NCBI RefSeq assembly: GCF_039544005.1
Contig: NZ_BAABKV010000001.1
Span: 2,542,001-2,606,000 of the forward strand
Source: Kitasatospora paranensis
GTDB taxonomy: Bacteria > Actinomycetota > Actinomycetes > Streptomycetales > Streptomycetaceae
Length of the DNA stretch: 64,000 bases
Reading direction: 5' to 3'
Position 1 is the stretch's first letter. Every line of letters begins with the position of its first letter. Below the pieces are notes generated by a model. That model was not told where the DNA came from and searched no databases. It saw nothing but the letters and a program-made list of their open reading frames with translations. The position numbers and the translations under genes are program-made. Shown here one piece after another: positions 43,231 through 53,497 of this stretch.

Positions 43231-44291
43231 CCGGTCACCCATCCCGCGTAGAAGAGTCCGAGGCCGACCGCGACGCACAGGCCCTGGATGATCCAGAACC
43301 GGACGACGATCAGCACCTCGCTCCAGCCCTTGAGTTCGAAGTGGTGCTGGAGCGGGGCCATCTTGAAGACCCGCTTGCCGGTCATCCGGAACGAGCCGAC
43401 CTGGATGATCACCGACAGGGTGATGATCACGAAGAGGCCGCCGACCAGGGCGAGCAGGATCTCGGTGTGGGAGCAGATCGCGAGGCCGGCCAGCGCGCCG
43501 CCGAGGGCGAGCGAGCCGGTGTCACCCATGAAGATCTTGGCGGGCGAGGTGTTCCACCACAGGAAGCCGAAGCAGGAGCCCATCAGGGCGGAGGCCACCA
43601 CGGCGAGGTCCAGCGGGTCGCGGACGTCGTAGCAGTTGGCGGTGGCGGTGATCATGTGGGCGCAGGTCTGGCCGTACTGCCAGACGCCGATGAAGGTGTA
43701 GGCGCCGAAGACCATCACCGAGGCGCCGGTGGCCAGACCGTCGAGGCCGTCGGTGAGGTTCACGCCGTTCGACATCGCGGCGATCATGAAGTAGGCCCAG
43801 ATCACGAACAGCACCGGGCCGATCGACCAGCTGAAGTCGCGGACGAACGAGATGCTGGTGGAGGCCGGGGTGAGGTTGCGGCTGTCGTGGAACTGCAGGG
43901 CCAGGATGGCGAAGGCGAGACCCACGAAGGACTGGCCGAAGAGCTTCGCCTTGGCGCGCAGGCCGAGCGAGCGGCGCTTGACGACCTTGATGTAGTCGTC
44001 CAGGAAGCCGACCAGGCCGAGACCCACCGTCAGGAACAGCACGAGCAGGCCGGAAGCCGTGGGCGACTCGCCCGTTATCGCCTTGGTGGCGAAGTAGGCG
44101 ATCAGCGTCGCCAGGATGAACGCGATGCCGCCCATGGTGGGGGTGCCGCGCTTGCTGTGGTGCGCCTTCGGGCCGTCGTCCCGGATGTACTGGCCGTAGC
44201 CGTGCCGGGCCAGCAGCTTGATCAGCGCGGGCGTGCCGAGCAGGGACAGCACCAGGCCGATGCCGCCGGCGAAGAGGATCTGCTTCATCAT
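43227..44291 (-). CDS. mraY: Phospho-MurNAc-pentapeptide translocase MraY
   Basis: 354 residues, about ten membrane helices. The Mg-binding aspartates are in [13 protein letters not shown] and [12 protein letters not shown]; the C-terminal loop [13 protein letters not shown] carries the HHF motif. It makes lipid I on the cytoplasmic membrane face. Its ATG at 44291 overlaps the murF stop. Confidence 0.96.
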   Translation of the reverse strand: MMKQILFAGGIGLVLSLLGTPALIKLLARHGYGQYIRDDGPKAHHSKRGTPTMGGIAFILATLIAYFATKAITGESPTASGLLVLFLTVGLGLVGFLDDYIKVVKRRSLGLRAKAKLFGQSFVGLAFAILALQFHDSRNLTPASTSISFVRDFSWSIGPVLFVIWAYFMIAAMSNGVNLTDGLDGLATGASVMVFGAYTFIGVWQYGQTCAHMITATANCYDVRDPLDLAVVASALMGSCFGFLWWNTSPAKIFMGDTGSLALGGALAGLAICSHTEILLALVGGLFVIITLSVIIQVGSFRMTGKRVFKMAPLQHHFELKGWSEVLIVVRFWIIQGLCVAVGLGLFYAGWVTG

Positions 44292-45694
44292 CGGGCGGCC
44301 CCATCGGCGAGCAGGGCCTCGGCCACCTTCTCCAGGCCGGCCGAACGGGAGGCCTTCACCAGCACCACGTCCCCAGGCTGCAGCTGACTGCGCAGCAGCT
44401 CGATCGCCGCGTCCGCGTCGGACACCAGCACCGACTCCTCACCCCACGAACCTTCGTTCCTCGCGCCGAGTTCCATGCAGGCCGCCTCGCGTCCGCCGAC
44501 CGCCACCAGTTTGGTGACGTCGAGCCGGACGGCGAGCCGTCCGATGGCGTCGTGCTCGTCGAGGCTCTCCTCGCCGAGCTCCCGCATCTCCCCGAGCACC
44601 GCCCAGGTGCGGCGGCGCTCCGGGCCGCGGCCGGCCATCGACACGAGCGCCCGCAGCGCGGCCCGCATCGAGTCCGGGTTCGCGTTGTAGGCGTCGTTGA
44701 CGACGGTGACACCATCGGCCCGGTCGACGACCTCCATGCGCCAGCGGGACAGCGCACCCGCCTCGCTGAGCGCTTCGGCGGTGTCGTCGACGGGCATCCC
44801 GAGCTCCACCGCCACCGCTGCGGCGGCGAGGGCGTTCGAGACGTGGTGCTCACCGTACAGGCGCAGGTTCACCGGTGCGGAACCGGCCGGGGTGATCAGC
44901 GTGAAGGACGGCCGCCCGGTGTCGTCCAGGCGAACATCGGCCGCACGGACGTGGGCGTCCCGGCTCTCGCCGAACAGCACGACCCGGCCCTTGGTGCGGC
45001 TCTCCATGGCCCGTACCAGGGGGTCGTCGGCGTTGAGCACGGCAACGCCCTCGGTGGTGAGGGCCTCGACGATCTCGCCCTTGGCCTGGGCGATGCCCTC
45101 CTTGGAGCCGAACTCGCCGACGTGCGCGCTGCCCACGTTGAGCACCACGGAGATGTTCGGCGGGGTGATGCCGGTCAGGTACTCGATGTCGCCCTTGTGC
45201 CGGGCGCCCATCTCCAGCACCAGGTGACGGGTCGTCTCCTCGACCCGCAGCGCGGTCATCGGGTGCCCGATCTCGTTGTTGAGGTTGCCGGGCGGGTAGA
45301 CGGTCTCGCCGTGGCGCTGCAGCACCTGGGCGATCAGGTCCTTGGTGCTGGTCTTGCCGGAGGAGCCGGTGAGGGCCACCACCCGGGTCGCGTGGGCGTG
45401 TTCGACCACCGCGCGGGCGAGCCGGCCGAGCGCGGCGACCACGTCGTCGACCAGGATCGCGGGCACGCCGACCGGACGGGAGGCGAGGACGGCGACGGCG
45501 CCGTCGGCGATCGCCCCGGCCGCGTAGTCGTGGCCGTCCACCCGCTCGCCGACCACCGCGACGAACAGGCCGCCGGGCGTCACCTGCCGGGAGTCCACCA
45601 CCACGGGGCCGGTCACCCGGGCCGCCGGGTCCGCGCCGCCGTCGAGGGTGCCGCCGACCGCCGCGGCGGCCTCGGCCAGGGTCAGTGCGATCAC
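44288..45694 (-). CDS. murF: UDP-MurNAc-tripeptide:D-Ala-D-Ala ligase MurF
   Basis: 468 residues. The P-loop [13 protein letters not shown], followed by [10 protein letters not shown] and [15 protein letters not shown], is typical of MurF. It adds D-Ala-D-Ala to the UDP-precursor. The GTG at 45694 overlaps the murE stop. Confidence 0.96.
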   Translation of the reverse strand: MIALTLAEAAAAVGGTLDGGADPAARVTGPVVVDSRQVTPGGLFVAVVGERVDGHDYAAGAIADGAVAVLASRPVGVPAILVDDVVAALGRLARAVVEHAHATRVVALTGSSGKTSTKDLIAQVLQRHGETVYPPGNLNNEIGHPMTALRVEETTRHLVLEMGARHKGDIEYLTGITPPNISVVLNVGSAHVGEFGSKEGIAQAKGEIVEALTTEGVAVLNADDPLVRAMESRTKGRVVLFGESRDAHVRAADVRLDDTGRPSFTLITPAGSAPVNLRLYGEHHVSNALAAAAVAVELGMPVDDTAEALSEAGALSRWRMEVVDRADGVTVVNDAYNANPDSMRAALRALVSMAGRGPERRRTWAVLGEMRELGEESLDEHDAIGRLAVRLDVTKLVAVGGREAACMELGARNEGSWGEESVLVSDADAAIELLRSQLQPGDVVLVKASRSAGLEKVAEALLADGAAR

Positions 45695-47250
45695 GGCTGC
45701 GCTCCTTCGTGGGTCGCGGGGGTGCTGTGCACGATGGCCTCGCGCAGCACCTCGCGGTCGTCGAACGGGCGTACCTCGCCCTTGGCGTACTGGCCGACCT
45801 CGTGGCCCTTGCCGGCCACCAGCACGGTGTCGCCGGCGTGGGCCCGGGCGACGGCCCTGCGGATCGCGTCGGCGCGGTCGGGGACGACCAGCACCTCGCC
45901 GCGCTCGGCCTCGGGCACCTCGGCGGCCCCGGCGAGCATCGTGGCGAGGATCGCCAGCGGGTCCTCGGAGCGCGGGTTGTCACTGGTCAGCACCGCGGTG
46001 TCGGCGATCCGGGCGGCGATGGCGCCCATCGGGCCGCGCTTGAACGGGTCGCGGTCGCCGCCGCAGCCCACCACCACGTGCAGCCGGCCCTTGGTGACCT
46101 CGCGCAGCGACTCCAGGACGGCCTTCAGGGCGTCCGGCTTGTGCGCGTAGTCGACCACGGCGACGTACGGCTGCCCGGCGTCGACCCGCTCCAGGCGGCC
46201 GGGGACCCCGGGCGAGGAGGCCACCCCGGCGACCGCGGCGGCCAGCGGGATGCCCGCGGTGACCAGCGCGGTGATCGCGCCGAGCGCGTTGGCGACGTTG
46301 AAGGGGCCGGGCAGCGGGACCGCGGCGTCGGCGCTCGCACCGTCCGGGCCGACCACCCGGAACACCGAGCCGGCCGGGCCGAGCTGCACGTCGACCGCCC
46401 GCCAGTCGGCGTCGGCGTCGCCCGCGGCGGAGAAGGTGACCATCGGGATCGGCGCCTCGCCGGCCAGCCGGCGGCCGTACGCGTCGTCGAGGTTCGCCAC
46501 CCCGCGGCGGGCCTTGTCGGTCTGGAAGAGCCGGGCCTTGGCCCGGTAGTAGTCCTCCATGTCGGGGTGGAAGTCGAGGTGCTCGGGGGTCAGGTTGTTG
46601 AACAGCGCGACGTCGTACAGCACGCCGTCGACCCGGCCGAAGACCAGCGCGTGGCTGGAGACCTCCATGACCACCGCGTCCGCGCCCCGCTCGCGCATCA
46701 CCGCGAGGACGGCGTGCAGGTCGGTGGACTCGGGGGTGGTGCGCTCGCTCTTGATCCGCTCGTCGCCGACCCGCATCTCCACGGTGCCGATCACGCCCGG
46801 CAGCAGCTCGGCGCCGCGCAGCCCGGCCTCGACCAGGTAGGAGGTGGTGGTCTTGCCGTTGGTGCCGGTCAGCCCGATCATCAGCAGCTGCTCGCTGGGC
46901 CGGCCGTAGACGGCGGCCGCGAGGTGGCCCATCGCGCCGCGCACGTTGTCCACCACCAGCAGCGGCACGCCCGCGTCGGCGGCCAGTTCGGCGCCGGCCG
47001 GGTCGGTGAGGACGGCGACGGCCCCGGCCAGTACGGCCTGGCCGGCGAACGCCGCACCGTGGTGGTTCGCGCCCGGGAAGGCCACGTACACGTCGCCGGG
47101 GCGCACGGCCCGGGAGTCGTGGGTGACGCCGGTCACCGCGCCGCCCTCGACGGGCTCGACGCCCAGCTGGCGGGCGACCTCGCCGAGCGGCAGCGCCGCC
47201 GGGCGGGTCGGGCGGGGCGGGCTCGCGGAGATTTGATCGGGTTTCGGCAC
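45691..47250 (-). CDS. murE: UDP-MurNAc-tripeptide synthetase MurE
   Basis: 519 residues. The P-loop is [17 protein letters not shown]; the nucleotide/UDP part has THDSRAVRPGDVYVAFPG. The substrate-selecting motif TSDNPRSEDP (DNPR) marks a diaminopimelate-adding enzyme. Streptomycetes use LL-diaminopimelate, so the DNPR motif here must serve that isomer. The start is the GTG at 47250, which lacks a ribosome site but has a promoter-like box 7 nt upstream. An ATG at 47371 overlapping the ftsI stop in another frame is the alternative if an indel exists. Confidence 0.93.
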   Translation of the reverse strand: MPKPDQISASPPRPTRPAALPLGEVARQLGVEPVEGGAVTGVTHDSRAVRPGDVYVAFPGANHHGAAFAGQAVLAGAVAVLTDPAGAELAADAGVPLLVVDNVRGAMGHLAAAVYGRPSEQLLMIGLTGTNGKTTTSYLVEAGLRGAELLPGVIGTVEMRVGDERIKSERTTPESTDLHAVLAVMRERGADAVVMEVSSHALVFGRVDGVLYDVALFNNLTPEHLDFHPDMEDYYRAKARLFQTDKARRGVANLDDAYGRRLAGEAPIPMVTFSAAGDADADWRAVDVQLGPAGSVFRVVGPDGASADAAVPLPGPFNVANALGAITALVTAGIPLAAAVAGVASSPGVPGRLERVDAGQPYVAVVDYAHKPDALKAVLESLREVTKGRLHVVVGCGGDRDPFKRGPMGAIAARIADTAVLTSDNPRSEDPLAILATMLAGAAEVPEAERGEVLVVPDRADAIRRAVARAHAGDTVLVAGKGHEVGQYAKGEVRPFDDREVLREAIVHSTPATHEGAQP

Positions 47251-47257
47251 GGCGGGC

Positions 47258-47287
47258 AGGGTATCGGCCGAAGGGCCCCAGGGCCAA
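47258..47287 (-). promoter_or_regulatory. Candidate internal promoter for a leaderless murE mRNA
   Basis: On the minus strand TTGGCC (47287-47282), an 18-nt spacer and TACCCT (47263-47258) end exactly 7 nt before the GTG at 47250. This would allow transcription from the start codon itself. Confidence 0.4.
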
Positions 47288-47370
47288 ACCGGGTCGGATC
47301 GGCTCCGCCGCCGGGCTGCTGCGGGCCCGCCCGCTGCCGCGGCGGTCCGGACGGTCGGGGGTCTCGCTCA

Positions 47371-49497
47371 TCAGGGCTTCCAGTCGACGGGCAGGTTCGG
47401 TGCCTCGCTTCCGCTCGGCGCGACCCGCAGGGTCTTGAGGGCGAACTCCATCACCTGCTTGAACACCGGGCCGCACAGCTGGCCGCCGAAGTGGCCGTTG
47501 ACCGGGTTCTGGATGACGCAGGACACCGTCACCCGGGGCTTGTCGGCCGGCGCGAAGCCGATGAAGGAGGCGGTGTACCCGGAGTACCGGCCGGTCCTCG
47601 GGTCCACCCGGTTGGCGGTGCCGGTCTTGCCGGCCACCCGGTAGCCCGGGATCTTCGCCGCGTTGCCGGTGCCCTGCTCGTCGGTGACGACGGACTCCAG
47701 CATCTCGGTCAGCGTCTTCGCCGTCTCCGGCGTCACCACCCGGCTCTGCGCGGCCGGCTCGGCGGGCGTGTAGCGGCCGTCCGCCCCCGTGGTGCCCATC
47801 ACCAGGCTGGGCGTCACCCGCACCCCGCCGTTGGCGATGGTGGAGAAGACCGAGGTGGCCTGCAGCGCGTTCACCGACAGGCCCTGGCCGAACGGGATGG
47901 TGTACTGCTGCGAGCCCTTCCAGTCCTGCGGCTTGGCCAGGATGCCCCGGGTCTCGCCGGGGAAGCCCAGCCCGCTGGGCTGCCCGATGCCGAACTTCTG
48001 CAGGTACCCGCCGAGCACCTGGTTGGACTCGGCCTGGGTCTTCCCGAGGTGCTCGGCGGCCTCGATGGTGCCGATGTTGGACGACTTGGCCAGCACGCCG
48101 GCCAGGGTCAGGTACCAGGTCTCGTGGTCGACGTCGTCGTGGAACACCCGGTCCGAGCGCTGGAGGGTGTTCGGCACCGTGACGTGGGTGTCCCACTGCG
48201 CCGAACCGGTGTCCAGCACGGCGGCCATGGTCATCAGCTTGGCCGTGGAGCCGGGCTCGTAGGCGTCCTGGACGGCCGCGTTGCCGAGCTGGTCCGGCCG
48301 GGCCGACGCCAGGTTGTTCGGGTCCAGGCCGGGCGAGGTGGCCATCGCCAGGATCCGCCCGCTCTGCACGTCCTGGACGACGACGTAGCCCTTCTCCGCG
48401 CCGGCGTTGGCGACCTGGTCGCCGATCGCCCGCTGGGCCGCCCACTGGATGTCCTTGTCGAGGGTCAGCCGCAGGTCGACGCCGGGTACCGGGTCCTGCT
48501 GGCTGCCGCCGGAGCTCGGCACGATCCGGCCGCCCACCGAGGCGTAGGTGGAACGGCCGTCCTTGCCCGCGAGCTCCTTCTCGTACTGGAGCTCCAGGCC
48601 GCCGGTGCCGGTGCCCTCGGAGTTGACGAAGCCCACCAGGTTGCCCGCCAGGTCGGCGGCCGGGTAGACCCGCCGCTTGCTCGGCGCGTACACCACACCG
48701 GCCAGCGGATTGGCGCAGGACGCGTCCAGCGAGCTGCGCCCGCCCTGGTCGGCGGGCTTGGCGAGGAGCAGGCGCTGGGCGCGGCAGGCCTTGCTGTCGG
48801 CCTGCTTGGCCAGGCCCGCCCGCAGGTCCGAGATCTGGTTCTTGACCTCCGGGGTCTGCCGGGCGGAGAGCAGCACGTAGCGGCTCTTCGGGTTCTTCGG
48901 GTTGAGGTGCAGCAGGCCGGCGAGCTTCTCCTTGGCTACGCCGAGCATCGGCGCGAGCAGCGCGGCGGCCTGCTCCGGTGCGTCCGGGACCTTGGTGGCC
49001 TCGGGGGTGAACAGTGTCGGGTCGGCGGTGATGTCGTACGCGTCCACGGTGGTGGCGAGCACGGTGCCGTCGGCGGCCGTTATCGAGCCGCGCTCGGCGG
49101 AGAGCACCACGGGCACGTACTGGTTGGCGCCGGCCTCGGCGGCGAGCGCGTGCGAGTCCAGCAGCTGGAGCTGGAAGAGCCGGCCGGCGAACACCGCGAA
49201 CACCACCACCAGGGCGATCCCGGCCACCCGCAGGCGGCGGCGCGGATCGGCCAGCGCGATCATGCGCGGCTGCGGACGGGCCGGCGGCCGCTGCGGGCGG
49301 CGGGCCGGGCCGGCGTTCCGGGCCTGGCCGCCGGCGCGGCGCGGGTCCTGCGTCCGGCGCGGCGTCTCGCCGCCGCGCGGACGGGGGCGCGCGGCCGGTC
49401 GGCGCCGGACCGGGCCGCGTCGCCCGGACGGACGGGGCGCTGCGGGCGCCGGTCGCCGGAGCCGTGCGGGGGCCTGCGGGGAGTGCTCACCGGGCAC
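47371..49497 (-). CDS. ftsI: Septal class B penicillin-binding protein FtsI (PBP3)
   Basis: About 708 residues. An Arg/Pro-rich cytoplasmic tail, one membrane helix (VAGIALVVVFAVFAGRLFQL near residue 91) and the dimerisation domain lead to the transpeptidase, with STAK (EPGSTAKLM, near residue 413), SSN (AKSSNIGTIEA) and KTGT (VAGKTGTAN, near residue 620). It crosslinks septal peptidoglycan. As read, the start is the GTG at 49497. A GTG at 49490 (VSTPRRPPHGSG) overlaps the ftsL stop in GTGA fashion but is in another frame; one lost base in the Arg/Pro tail would make it the true start. Confidence 0.93.
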   Translation of the reverse strand: MPGEHSPQAPARLRRPAPAAPRPSGRRGPVRRRPAARPRPRGGETPRRTQDPRRAGGQARNAGPARRPQRPPARPQPRMIALADPRRRLRVAGIALVVVFAVFAGRLFQLQLLDSHALAAEAGANQYVPVVLSAERGSITAADGTVLATTVDAYDITADPTLFTPEATKVPDAPEQAAALLAPMLGVAKEKLAGLLHLNPKNPKSRYVLLSARQTPEVKNQISDLRAGLAKQADSKACRAQRLLLAKPADQGGRSSLDASCANPLAGVVYAPSKRRVYPAADLAGNLVGFVNSEGTGTGGLELQYEKELAGKDGRSTYASVGGRIVPSSGGSQQDPVPGVDLRLTLDKDIQWAAQRAIGDQVANAGAEKGYVVVQDVQSGRILAMATSPGLDPNNLASARPDQLGNAAVQDAYEPGSTAKLMTMAAVLDTGSAQWDTHVTVPNTLQRSDRVFHDDVDHETWYLTLAGVLAKSSNIGTIEAAEHLGKTQAESNQVLGGYLQKFGIGQPSGLGFPGETRGILAKPQDWKGSQQYTIPFGQGLSVNALQATSVFSTIANGGVRVTPSLVMGTTGADGRYTPAEPAAQSRVVTPETAKTLTEMLESVVTDEQGTGNAAKIPGYRVAGKTGTANRVDPRTGRYSGYTASFIGFAPADKPRVTVSCVIQNPVNGHFGGQLCGPVFKQVMEFALKTLRVAPSGSEAPNLPVDWKP

Positions 49498-50074
49498 CGC
49501 CCGGCGTGGTGGCCGGCGGGGCCGGGGCGATCTGCACGCCGCCGTCGCCGCCCGCGGACGGGTCCGGAGCGGGCGTGCCGCCCGGGTCCGTCGGGGCGGG
49601 AGCCGGCTGCGGCGACGGGTCGCCGCCCGGCCGGCGGACGGGCGGGCCGGACGGGGCGGGCCCGGGCCGGCCGAGCACCGAACCGTCGTCCTGGAGGAAG
49701 ACCGGGTCGCCGCCCGGCAGCATGCCGAGCTGCCGGGCCCGCTCGGCCAGTGCGTCGGGGGCGGCGTTGCGGTCGATCTGGCGCTGCAGGCCCTGGCGCT
49801 CGTCGGTGAGGTCGGTGGTCTGCTTCTTCAGCCGGGACAGCTCGAAGGAGCCCTCGTTGAGCGCGGTGTTCAGCATCAGCAGGCCGAGCAGTCCGGCCGA
49901 GAGGAGCACCACCATCAGCACCGCGAAGGGCGTCCGCCCCCGTGCCGAACGGGCCTTCGGCCGTACCGTGATCCGTGCTCCGCCCCCCGGCCGGGGAGAG
50001 CTCCGCTCCCCTGGCCCGCCCGCTCCGCCCGCCCACGGGCAGGAGGGGCCCACCGCCGGCCACCGGCACCGCAC
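49487..50074 (-). CDS. ftsL: Cell division protein FtsL
   Basis: 195 residues. A basic N-terminus leads to one membrane helix (TPFAVLMVVLLSAGLLGLLML) and a leucine-zipper-like coiled coil (SRLKKQTTDLTDERQGLQRQ), then a Pro/Gly tail rich in PAPAP. FtsL recruits FtsW-FtsI. The exact start is uncertain because the first 30 residues are low complexity. The family motif NTALNEGSFEL supports the call. Confidence 0.88.
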   Translation of the reverse strand: MRCRWPAVGPSCPWAGGAGGPGERSSPRPGGGARITVRPKARSARGRTPFAVLMVVLLSAGLLGLLMLNTALNEGSFELSRLKKQTTDLTDERQGLQRQIDRNAAPDALAERARQLGMLPGGDPVFLQDDGSVLGRPGPAPSGPPVRRPGGDPSPQPAPAPTDPGGTPAPDPSAGGDGGVQIAPAPPATTPGGAR

Positions 50075-50098
50075 TCTCCCTCGTGTCGTCCGCCCGGC

Positions 50099-51067
50099 TC
50101 AGCCCCGGGTCGCCCTGATCCTCTCCGCCACGCGCAACCGGACAGGTGCGGCGCGCCGGTTCTCCTCGATCTCCTCCTCGGTCGCCAGCTCGGCCCCGCG
50201 GGTGTGGAGCTTCAGCCAGGGCTGGAGCTCCTCGGGTACGAACGGCAGCCCGGGCGGGGCGGTGGTGGTCGCTCCGGCCTGAAGGTACTGCTTCACCAGC
50301 CGGTCCTCCAGGGACTGGTAGGACATCACCACGATCCGCCCGCCGACCGCGAGGGCGTCCAGGGCGCCGGGGATGGCCCGGTCGAGCACCTCCAGCTCCC
50401 CGTTGACCTCGATCCGCAGGGCCTGGAAGGTGCGCTTGGCCGGGTTGCCGCCGGTGCGCCTGGTCGCCGCCGGGATGGCGTTGCGTACCAACTCCACGAG
50501 ACGCGCGCTGGTGGTGAACGGTTCCTTGGCGCGTTCGCGGAGGATCACCGAGGCGATCTTCCCGGCGAACCGCTCCTCGCCGTACACCTTGAGGATCCGG
50601 GCGAGATCGCCGTGGCTGTAGGTGTTGAGCACCTCGGCGGCGCTCAGCCCGCGGGTCTGGTCCATCCGCATGTCGAGCGGCGCGTCCTGGGCGTAGGCGA
50701 AGCCGCGGTCGGCCTCGTCCAGCTGCATCGAGGAGACGCCGAGGTCGAACAGCACGCCCTGCACCTCGGGGATCCCGAGGTCGGCGAGGACCTGCGGGAT
50801 CTCGTCGTACACGGCGTGCACCAGGGTGGCCCGCTCGCCGAACGGGGCGAGCCGCTCGGCGGAGAGCTTCAGCGCGGCGGGGTCGCGGTCCACCGCGACC
50901 AGCCGGATCCCGGGGAACTGCGTCAGCAGCGCCTCGCTGTGCCCGCCGAGGCCGAGGGTGGCGTCCACCACGACCGCGCCGGGGGCCGAGATCGCCGGGG
51001 CCAGCGCGTCCACACAGCGCTGGAGCATCACCGGGACGTGCCTGGGTGCCGGGGTGTCGTTGCTCAT
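50099..51067 (-). CDS. rsmH: 16S rRNA (cytosine-N4)-methyltransferase RsmH (MraW)
   Basis: 322 residues from the ATG at 51067. The SAM motif [17 protein letters not shown], the segment [20 protein letters not shown] and [16 protein letters not shown] are canonical. It methylates C1402 of 16S rRNA. The gene is the first of the dcw run. An in-frame upstream start at 51358, next to a strong promoter, would add a 97-residue Pro/Arg tail. No mraZ gene precedes it. Confidence 0.94.
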   Translation of the reverse strand: MSNDTPAPRHVPVMLQRCVDALAPAISAPGAVVVDATLGLGGHSEALLTQFPGIRLVAVDRDPAALKLSAERLAPFGERATLVHAVYDEIPQVLADLGIPEVQGVLFDLGVSSMQLDEADRGFAYAQDAPLDMRMDQTRGLSAAEVLNTYSHGDLARILKVYGEERFAGKIASVILRERAKEPFTTSARLVELVRNAIPAATRRTGGNPAKRTFQALRIEVNGELEVLDRAIPGALDALAVGGRIVVMSYQSLEDRLVKQYLQAGATTTAPPGLPFVPEELQPWLKLHTRGAELATEEEIEENRRAAPVRLRVAERIRATRG

Positions 51068-51619
51068 CGCGCGGTGGCGCCCTTCGTCGGTGCGTCCGCC
51101 CTGACCGGGGCGGCTGCGCCCATTCTCGCCCACCGGCCCGTCCCGTCGGCACCGGGCCGGGCCCGGGGAGCACGGCAGCCCGTGGTCCCCGCCCGCTCGC
51201 CTGGGGAAGGAGTGGCCGCCCGGCACCGGGGAAGGTGCGCCAGGAGGCACGGGAGCGGGTGGAGGCCGCGGGCTGCGTACCGGGAGGCTGCGGATGTCCG
51301 CAGGCCCACCGCCGGCCCGCGGGGTGCGCGGTGACGGTGCGTACGGGCTGTGCTCCACTGCGTCGCCAGCCTAGCGCCCGGGCCCGTCCAGTCAACGTTC
51401 CCCGGCCGCTCACCACCCGGGCGGAGGTATGGATCGCCGCAGGTCGCGGGCGCGGGCCGGGGTCGCACCCGGGCGGCGCGCGGTGCGGCGCCCCGCGCCG
51501 GACACAGCAGGACGAACGGGGCAATCGGCACGCCGACCGGACGCGGGCCGGTATGCACTCGATCACAGCCGGGCACGGGGCCGCACCGCACCAGCGGAAA
51601 TCCGATTACCTTCATCACC
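51068..51619. promoter_or_regulatory. dcw promoter region and long rsmH leader
   Basis: 552 nt without a convincing gene. The minus-strand promoter TTGACT (51395-51390), 16 nt, TAGGCT (51373-51368) is the best sigma-70-type match in the window. It points at rsmH with a leader of about 290 nt. A GTG at 51358, 9 nt after the -10, opens a reading frame that continues in phase into rsmH. The carbonic anhydrase promoter must lie in the other half, but I see no clear boxes. Confidence 0.55.
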
Positions 51620-52159
51620 ATGACAGTGACTCCCGACCGGCCCGTGCCGAACGCCGCTGCCACCTCCGACTCCGGCATCATCGACCGCTTCGTCGCGGCC
51701 AACCGCGCGTACGCGGTCGACTTCCGCGACGGCGGCATGGACGCCCGCCCCGTGCAGAAGGTCGCCGTGGTGGCGTGCATGGACGCCCGCCTCGACCTGT
51801 TCGCCGCCCTCGGCCTCGAACTCGGCGACGCCCACATCATCCGGAACGCGGGCGGCGTCGTCACCGACGACACCATCCGCTCCCTGACCATCAGCCAGCG
51901 CGCGCTGGGCACCCGCTCGGTCGCGCTGATCCACCACACCGGCTGCGGGCTGCTCGGTCTCACCGAGGACTTCCGCCGCGAGCTGGAGCTGGAGGTCGGC
52001 CAGCGCCCGCAGTGGGCGGTGGAGTCGTTCGTCGACCTGGACGGCGACGTCCGGCAGTCGATCCAGCGGGTGCGGACCTCGCCCTTCCTGCCGCACACCG
52101 AGGACGTCCGCGGATTCGTCTTCGACGTCCACACCGGTCTGCTCAGGGAAGTCGTCTGA
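51620..52159 (+). CDS. Beta-class carbonic anhydrase
   Basis: 179 residues. Zinc ligands are the cysteine of VACMDARLD (CxDxR) and the His/Cys of HHTGCGLLG, the standard beta-class pattern; IIRNAGGVVTDD also matches. It interconverts CO2 and bicarbonate. The ATG at 51620 is the natural start; a longer in-frame extension to 51350 is low complexity. It is divergent from rsmH. Confidence 0.9.
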   Translation: MTVTPDRPVPNAAATSDSGIIDRFVAANRAYAVDFRDGGMDARPVQKVAVVACMDARLDLFAALGLELGDAHIIRNAGGVVTDDTIRSLTISQRALGTRSVALIHHTGCGLLGLTEDFRRELELEVGQRPQWAVESFVDLDGDVRQSIQRVRTSPFLPHTEDVRGFVFDVHTGLLREVV

Positions 52160-52468
52160 CCCCGTCCGTCCGCCGTCCCGGACCCGGCCGACGCCGTCCG
52201 GGTCCTCCCTCCGCCGGCCGCCCCGCCCGACCCCCGACGCTGCGGGGACGAACCGGGACACTGCACGCGTGTCGCCCGGTCGAGTGACTTCCTGCCTCCC
52301 GACAGGGAAGAATGCGGGTGCCGGCCCGGCCCCGCACCACACGCGGCAGCCTGGCCGAACGCCCGCCGCCCGCGCCGCTCCTCCCGGAGCCGCACGCCCG
52401 GCCGGCGTCGCGGCATCGGAGCCGGCCGGCCAGGAGCCGGTACGAGTGGTCCACATGGGAGCGAACGG
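52160..52468. other. Intergenic region with no recognised element
   Basis: 309 nt between the carbonic anhydrase and MoxR genes. It contains only GC-rich shadow reading frames and no convincing hairpin or promoter boxes. Confidence 0.5.
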
Positions 52469-53496
52469 GTGACGACCTACAACACGCAGGGCGCGGTGGG
52501 GGCTGCCAAGCCCTCCGAAGGCTTCGGGGCCAGACGGCCCGCGGGGCTGGCGGAGCTCGGCACCGTGGCCGAGCGGATCCGCGCCTCGGTGGAGAGCGTC
52601 ATCGAGGGCAAGCCCGAGGCCGTCCGGATCGCCCTGACCGTCCTGCTCGCCGAGGGCCACCTGCTGCTGGAGGACGTGCCCGGCGTCGGCAAGACGATGC
52701 TGGCCAAGGCCCTGGCGAAGTCCGTGGACTGCACGGTGCGCCGGATCCAGTTCACCCCCGACCTGCTGCCGTCCGACGTGACCGGCACCAACGTCTTCGA
52801 CCAGCACCAGCGCGACTTCGAGTTCCGGCCGGGCGCGATCTTCGCGCAGATCGTGGTCGGCGACGAGATCAACCGGGCCTCGCCGAAGACCCAGTCGGCG
52901 CTGCTGGAGTCGATGGAGGAGCGCCAGGTCACCATCGACGGCACCAGCTACGAGCTGCCGTCCCCGTTCATGGTGGTGGCCACCCAGAACCCGGTCGAGA
53001 TGGAGGGCACCTACCCGCTGCCGGAGGCCCAGCGCGACCGCTTCATGGCCCGGGTCTCGATCGGCTACCCCAGCGCGGACGCCGAGTTCGCCATGCTCGA
53101 CGTGCACGCCGGCGCCAACCCGCTGGACGACCTGCAGCCGGTCGCGCACGCCGCCGACATCCTCAAGCTGATCGAGCTGGTCCGCACCGTGCACGTCGCC
53201 GACGCCGTCCGCCGGTACGCGGTCGACCTGGTCGCCGCCACCCGCAACCACCCGGAACTGCGGCTCGGCGCCTCCCCCGGGCCACCCTGCACCTGGTGCG
53301 GGCCGCCCGCGCCGCGGCCGCCCTCGACGGCCGCGAGTACGTGCTGCCCGACGACATCCAGGCGCTGGCCGTCCCCGTCCTGGCGCACCGGCTGCTGCCG
53401 ACCGCCGAGACCCAGCTGAGCCGCCGCACCGCCGAGCAGGTCGTCCTCGACCTCGTCGCGCGGCTGCCGATCCCCCGTCCGCAGGGGCGCGGCTGA
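52469..53496 (+). CDS. MoxR-family AAA+ ATPase (frameshifted near its C-terminus)
   Basis: 342 residues after restoring one C at 53274-53278 ([21 protein letters not shown]). Walker A is [15 protein letters not shown], Walker [19 protein letters not shown], and sensor 1 [21 protein letters not shown]. The start is a GTG with GGGAG upstream. MoxR ATPases act as chaperones for assembly of complexes, usually with a DUF58 partner; here that gene follows after 1 nt. Confidence 0.92.
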
Positions 53497-53497
53497 C

